Part shown: one piece after another, positions 61,614 to 64,000 of the stretch
How positions within the stretch are numbered: position 1 is the stretch's first letter
Layout of the letters: the number at the start of each line of letters is the position of its first letter
Assembly (NCBI GenBank): GCA_965197665.1
Contig: CBDANO010000003.1
Span: 124,001 to 188,000, forward strand
Length of the DNA stretch: 64,000 bases
Direction of reading: 5' to 3'
Source: CBDANO01 sp965197665
Lineage (GTDB): Bacteria > Chloroflexota > Dehalococcoidia > Lucifugimonadales > UBA3495
The notes under the pieces: model-generated
Told to the model about the DNA's origin: nothing
Databases searched by the model: none
Seen by the model: only the letters and a program-made list of their open reading frames with translations
Translations under genes and position numbers: made by a program

Positions 61614-62721
61614 ATGGAACAGCTAAAGCAAAAGCTTGGGGCGATATGTCAGAAGATCGAATCGGTAGTGGAGCGGCTTTGACCTCTTAGATAAAGAAAA
61701 GGCCATAACGCAGATGGAGCAGGAGGCCGCCGGGGCCGGATTCTGGGACGACCACCGGGAGGCCCAAAGAAAGATGCAGGATCTGGGCCGCCTCAAGAAT
61801 ACCGTGGAGCTATGGAGAGGACTTCAGTCCCGGACCGCTGACCTGCGGGAGTTGGCGGACCTAGCAACTCAAGAGGAAGATACTTCTCTGGAGGAACAAC
61901 TGGAAGCCGAGGCCGATGAGGTCGCGGGCATCCTTGCCGGTGAAGAGATCAACCTGACGCTATCCGGGGTTTACGATGATAGACCGGCGATAGTGGTGAT
62001 CCAGGCCGGGGCGGGAGGAACGGACTCTCAAGACTGGACGGAAATGCTGCTGCGGATGTACGCCCGCTGGGCGGAAATCCAGGCCCGCCCGGTGCAAGTG
62101 ATGGACATGTCCTACGGCGAGGAGGCGGGGCTGCGCAGCGCGACGCTGGAGATCGGCGGGAACTACGCCTTCGGCTACTTGAACGCCGAGCGGGGCGTCC
62201 ACCGGTTGGTGCGCCTCTCCCCTTTCGACCCCAATCACTTGCGGCACACCTCTTTCGCGGTGGTGGAAGTAATGCCGGCCTCGGAAGAGGAAGCGGAAGT
62301 CAACGTGCGGCAGGAAGATATCAAGTTCGACTTCTTCCGGGCCAGCGGTCCGGGAGGGCAGAACGTGCAGAAGGTAGCCTCGGCGGTGCGGCTGACCCAC
62401 TTGCCTACTGGAATCATAGTAAGCTGCCAAAACGAGCGGTCTCAGCACCAGAACCGGGAATTCGCGCTGCGAATCCTGCGGGCCCAGCTATTGGCCAGGC
62501 AAAATGAAGAACGGGCCGAGGAATTGGCAAAGCTGCGGGGAGAGCGGGTGTCGCCGGGATGGGGGAACCAGATACGCAGCTACGTGCTGCACCCCTACAA
62601 ATCGGTAAAAGACCACCGGACCAACCATCAGAGCACCAACCCGGACAAGGTGCTAGACGGGGATCTGGGAGAGTTCATCGAGGCCTATCTGCTGTCCAGG
62701 GTTGGGGTGGATAGAGCTTAG
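61614..62721 (+). CDS. prfB: Peptide chain release factor 2, with programmed +1 frameshift
   Basis: RF2 ends translation at UGA and UAA. ATG 61614 opens a 22-codon frame that stops at CTT-TGA (61677-61682), then the +1 frame continues D-L-L-D-K-E-K-A-I and runs to 62721, giving about 368 residues. The slip site CTT-TGA-C and the preceding GGAG (61670-61673) match the classic autoregulatory frameshift. G-G-Q in G-P-G-G-Q-N (about residue 244) and the anticodon-like S-P-F tripeptide (R-L-S-P-F-D) are intact. The frame listed starting at 61714 is only the downstream part. Confidence 0.95.
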
Positions 62722-62843
62722 GAGCGGTAGGCGGCCGGGCGTATTATAGTATCACCGGGCTTGGCGTCACGGGAGAGACTGGGCCGGGGTCAAGTGTTTA
62801 TAGAACCGCCGGGCTTCGAGTTACGAGAGGGACCGGGTCGGGG

Positions 62844-63998
62844 TCAACAGTTGCCGAGTATGTGCCCCATCCGGGATCTCTTGGTTTGAAGGTAAGAGCG
62901 GTTCTGGTCGGTGACCGGAGCTTCCACAGGGACCCTCTCCACAATCTCCAACTCGAAGCCGGCCAGACCGACCACCTTGCGGGGGTTGTTGGTGAGGAGG
63001 CGCAACTTGCGGACACCCAAGTCTTGGAGTATCTGGGCCCCCACCCCGTAGTGGCGCAGGTCCGGCTCGAATCCAAGGGTCTCGTTGGCTTCCACCGTGT
63101 CAAGGCCGTTGTCCTGAAGAGAATAGGCCTTGATCTTGTTGTGCAAGCCGATGCCCCGGCCCTCCTGTCGCATGTAGAGGAAGACGCCCGCTTCTTCTTT
63201 GCCAAGTATTTGCAGGGCCATCTCGATCTGTTCTCCGCAGTCGCACCTGAGGCTGCCGAGAACGTCTCCGGTGAGGCACTCGCTGTGGATGCGGACCAGG
63301 ACCGGCTTGGCTTGGTCCCAATGGCCTTTGGTTAGAGCGATGTGTTCCCCGGCGTCGACGGAGCTCTTGTAGGCGATGGCGGTGAAATCGCCGTACTTGG
63401 TGGGCAAGCGGGCTTCGGCTACCCGCTCGATCAAACGCTCGTGGCGGCGCCGGTGAGCAATGATTTGGGCAATGCTGAGGATTTTCAGCCCGTGGACGTC
63501 TGCGAAGTCCTCCAAATCGGGCATCCGGGACATGGTGCCGTCGTCGTTCATGATCTCGCACACTATGCCGGCGGGGTACATGCCGGCCAACTTGCAAAGA
63601 TCGACGATGGCTTCGGTATGCCCGGCCCGGGCCAACACGCCGCCGGGATGGTAGCGCAGGGGGAATAAGTGGCCGGGGCGGGAAAACTCCTCGGGCTTGG
63701 CGTCGGGGTCGATCATCGCCTGGACGGTGGCGGCCCGGTCTCCGGCTGAGATGCCGGTAGTCGTACCGTTCATGTAGTCCACCGACACGGTGAAGGCGGT
63801 CTGATTCTTATTGAGGGCGTTCTGGCCGACCATCAAGGGCATTTGCAGTTGGTCCAACCGTTCGCCGATGATGGGCATGCAAACCAAGCCGCGGGCGTGA
63901 GTGACGATGAAGTTGATAGCCTCCGGAGTCACCGCTTCGGCAGGCATTACCAGGTCGCCTTCGTTCTCCCGCTGTTCGTCGTCTACTACGACGAGACA
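62844..63998 (-). CDS. ribBA: RibBA: 3,4-dihydroxy-2-butanone-4-phosphate synthase / GTP cyclohydrolase II, 5' partial
   Basis: Bifunctional riboflavin-synthesis enzyme. The frame stays open to the window edge: upstream of the first ATG (63947) it reads V-V-V-D-D-E-Q-R-E-N-E-G-D-L-V, the start of RibB, so the N-terminus is outside. RibB half: R-P-G-H-L-F-P-L-R near residue 90 (from 63947). RibA half: C-L-T-G-D-V-L-G-S-L-R-C-D-C-G with the zinc cysteines, R-Q-E-G-R-G-I-G-L and V-G-A-Q-I-L-Q-D-L-G-V near the end. Both halves appear complete within the window. Confidence 0.95.
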   Translation of the reverse strand, partial: CLVVVDDEQRENEGDLVMPAEAVTPEAINFIVTHARGLVCMPIIGERLDQLQMPLMVGQNALNKNQTAFTVSVDYMNGTTTGISAGDRAATVQAMIDPDAKPEEFSRPGHLFPLRYHPGGVLARAGHTEAIVDLCKLAGMYPAGIVCEIMNDDGTMSRMPDLEDFADVHGLKILSIAQIIAHRRRHERLIERVAEARLPTKYGDFTAIAYKSSVDAGEHIALTKGHWDQAKPVLVRIHSECLTGDVLGSLRCDCGEQIEMALQILGKEEAGVFLYMRQEGRGIGLHNKIKAYSLQDNGLDTVEANETLGFEPDLRHYGVGAQILQDLGVRKLRLLTNNPRKVVGLAGFELEIVERVPVEAPVTDQNRSYLQTKRSRMGHILGNC

Positions 63999-64000
63999 CC

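Overview
The window is a GC-rich (about 60-65% by eye), gene-dense bacterial chromosome segment with short gaps and frequent 1-4 nt gene overlaps. Its gene content suggests an uncultivated member of the Chloroflexota (Dehalococcoidia/SAR202-like). The evidence is a giant DUF2298 ('YYY') membrane protein, an F420-type luciferase-like oxidoreductase, a PAC2 protein, a MerR-grpE-dnaK heat-shock operon, a split complex I, and a succinate dehydrogenase of the SdhA-SdhB-HdrB-like type. The phylum is an inference. The two edge genes (YYY protein at the left, ribBA at the right) run off the window.

The most notable content is a set of three genes that each read through an in-frame TGA as selenocysteine: an ArsC/Spx-like thiol-redox protein with a U-S-S-C-R-K active site (3094-3453), a UGSC-family protein (13061-13630), and selenophosphate synthetase SelD with Sec at residue 17 (26700-27746). 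Each TGA is followed after 12-19 nt by a perfect 6-7 bp stem with a 5-nt loop of form R-G-T-K-N, a consistent bacterial SECIS shape. A standard ORF caller truncates all three. SelD supplies the selenium donor for the other two; selA, selB and tRNA-Sec are not in the window.

Layout. 1-6.3 kb: YYY protein, Sec-ArsC, mutS. 6.4-13 kb: NuoE/NuoF/NuoG-like NADH module plus an FAD/NAD reductase. 13-15.7 kb: UGSC protein and an island of intact and broken toxin-antitoxin genes, a methylase fragment and a DUF429 gene. 16-22.5 kb: membrane-anchored molybdopterin oxidoreductase, a repeat-rich non-coding stretch, PAC2, LLM oxidoreductase, a coiled-coil protein, an AcuC-like deacetylase. 22.6-27.8 kb: dnaK-grpE-hspR-like operon, divergent from a second molybdopterin oxidoreductase, then selD. 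27.8-33.2 kb: RidA-like protein, beta-flower protein, tRNA-Met, dispersed palindromic repeats, MBL hydrolase, an RNase HI-MoaC fusion, moaA, rdgB. 33.5-44.5 kb: an 11-subunit nuoABCDHIJKLMN operon lacking nuoEFG and carrying a small extra gene between nuoK and nuoL. 44.7-50.1 kb: nadK, NUDIX, sdhA, sdhB, HdrB-like subunit. 50.3-58 kb: Uma2, class III aminotransferase, malate dehydrogenase, monomeric isocitrate dehydrogenase, DUF255 protein. 58-64 kb: GIY-YIG protein, HicB-like protein, thrS, plsY, prfB with a programmed +1 frameshift, ribBA.

Functionally the window links central respiration (complex I, succinate dehydrogenase, malate and isocitrate dehydrogenases, NAD kinase), molybdopterin cofactor synthesis (moaA, moaC) with two MsrP/sulfite-oxidase-fold enzymes, and selenium-dependent thiol chemistry. 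Intergenic DNA is unusually rich in short tandem repeats (periods 11, 15, 16, 26, about 51, 55 and 72 bp) and in a family of palindromes related to GCCGGTTTCAAACCGGC.
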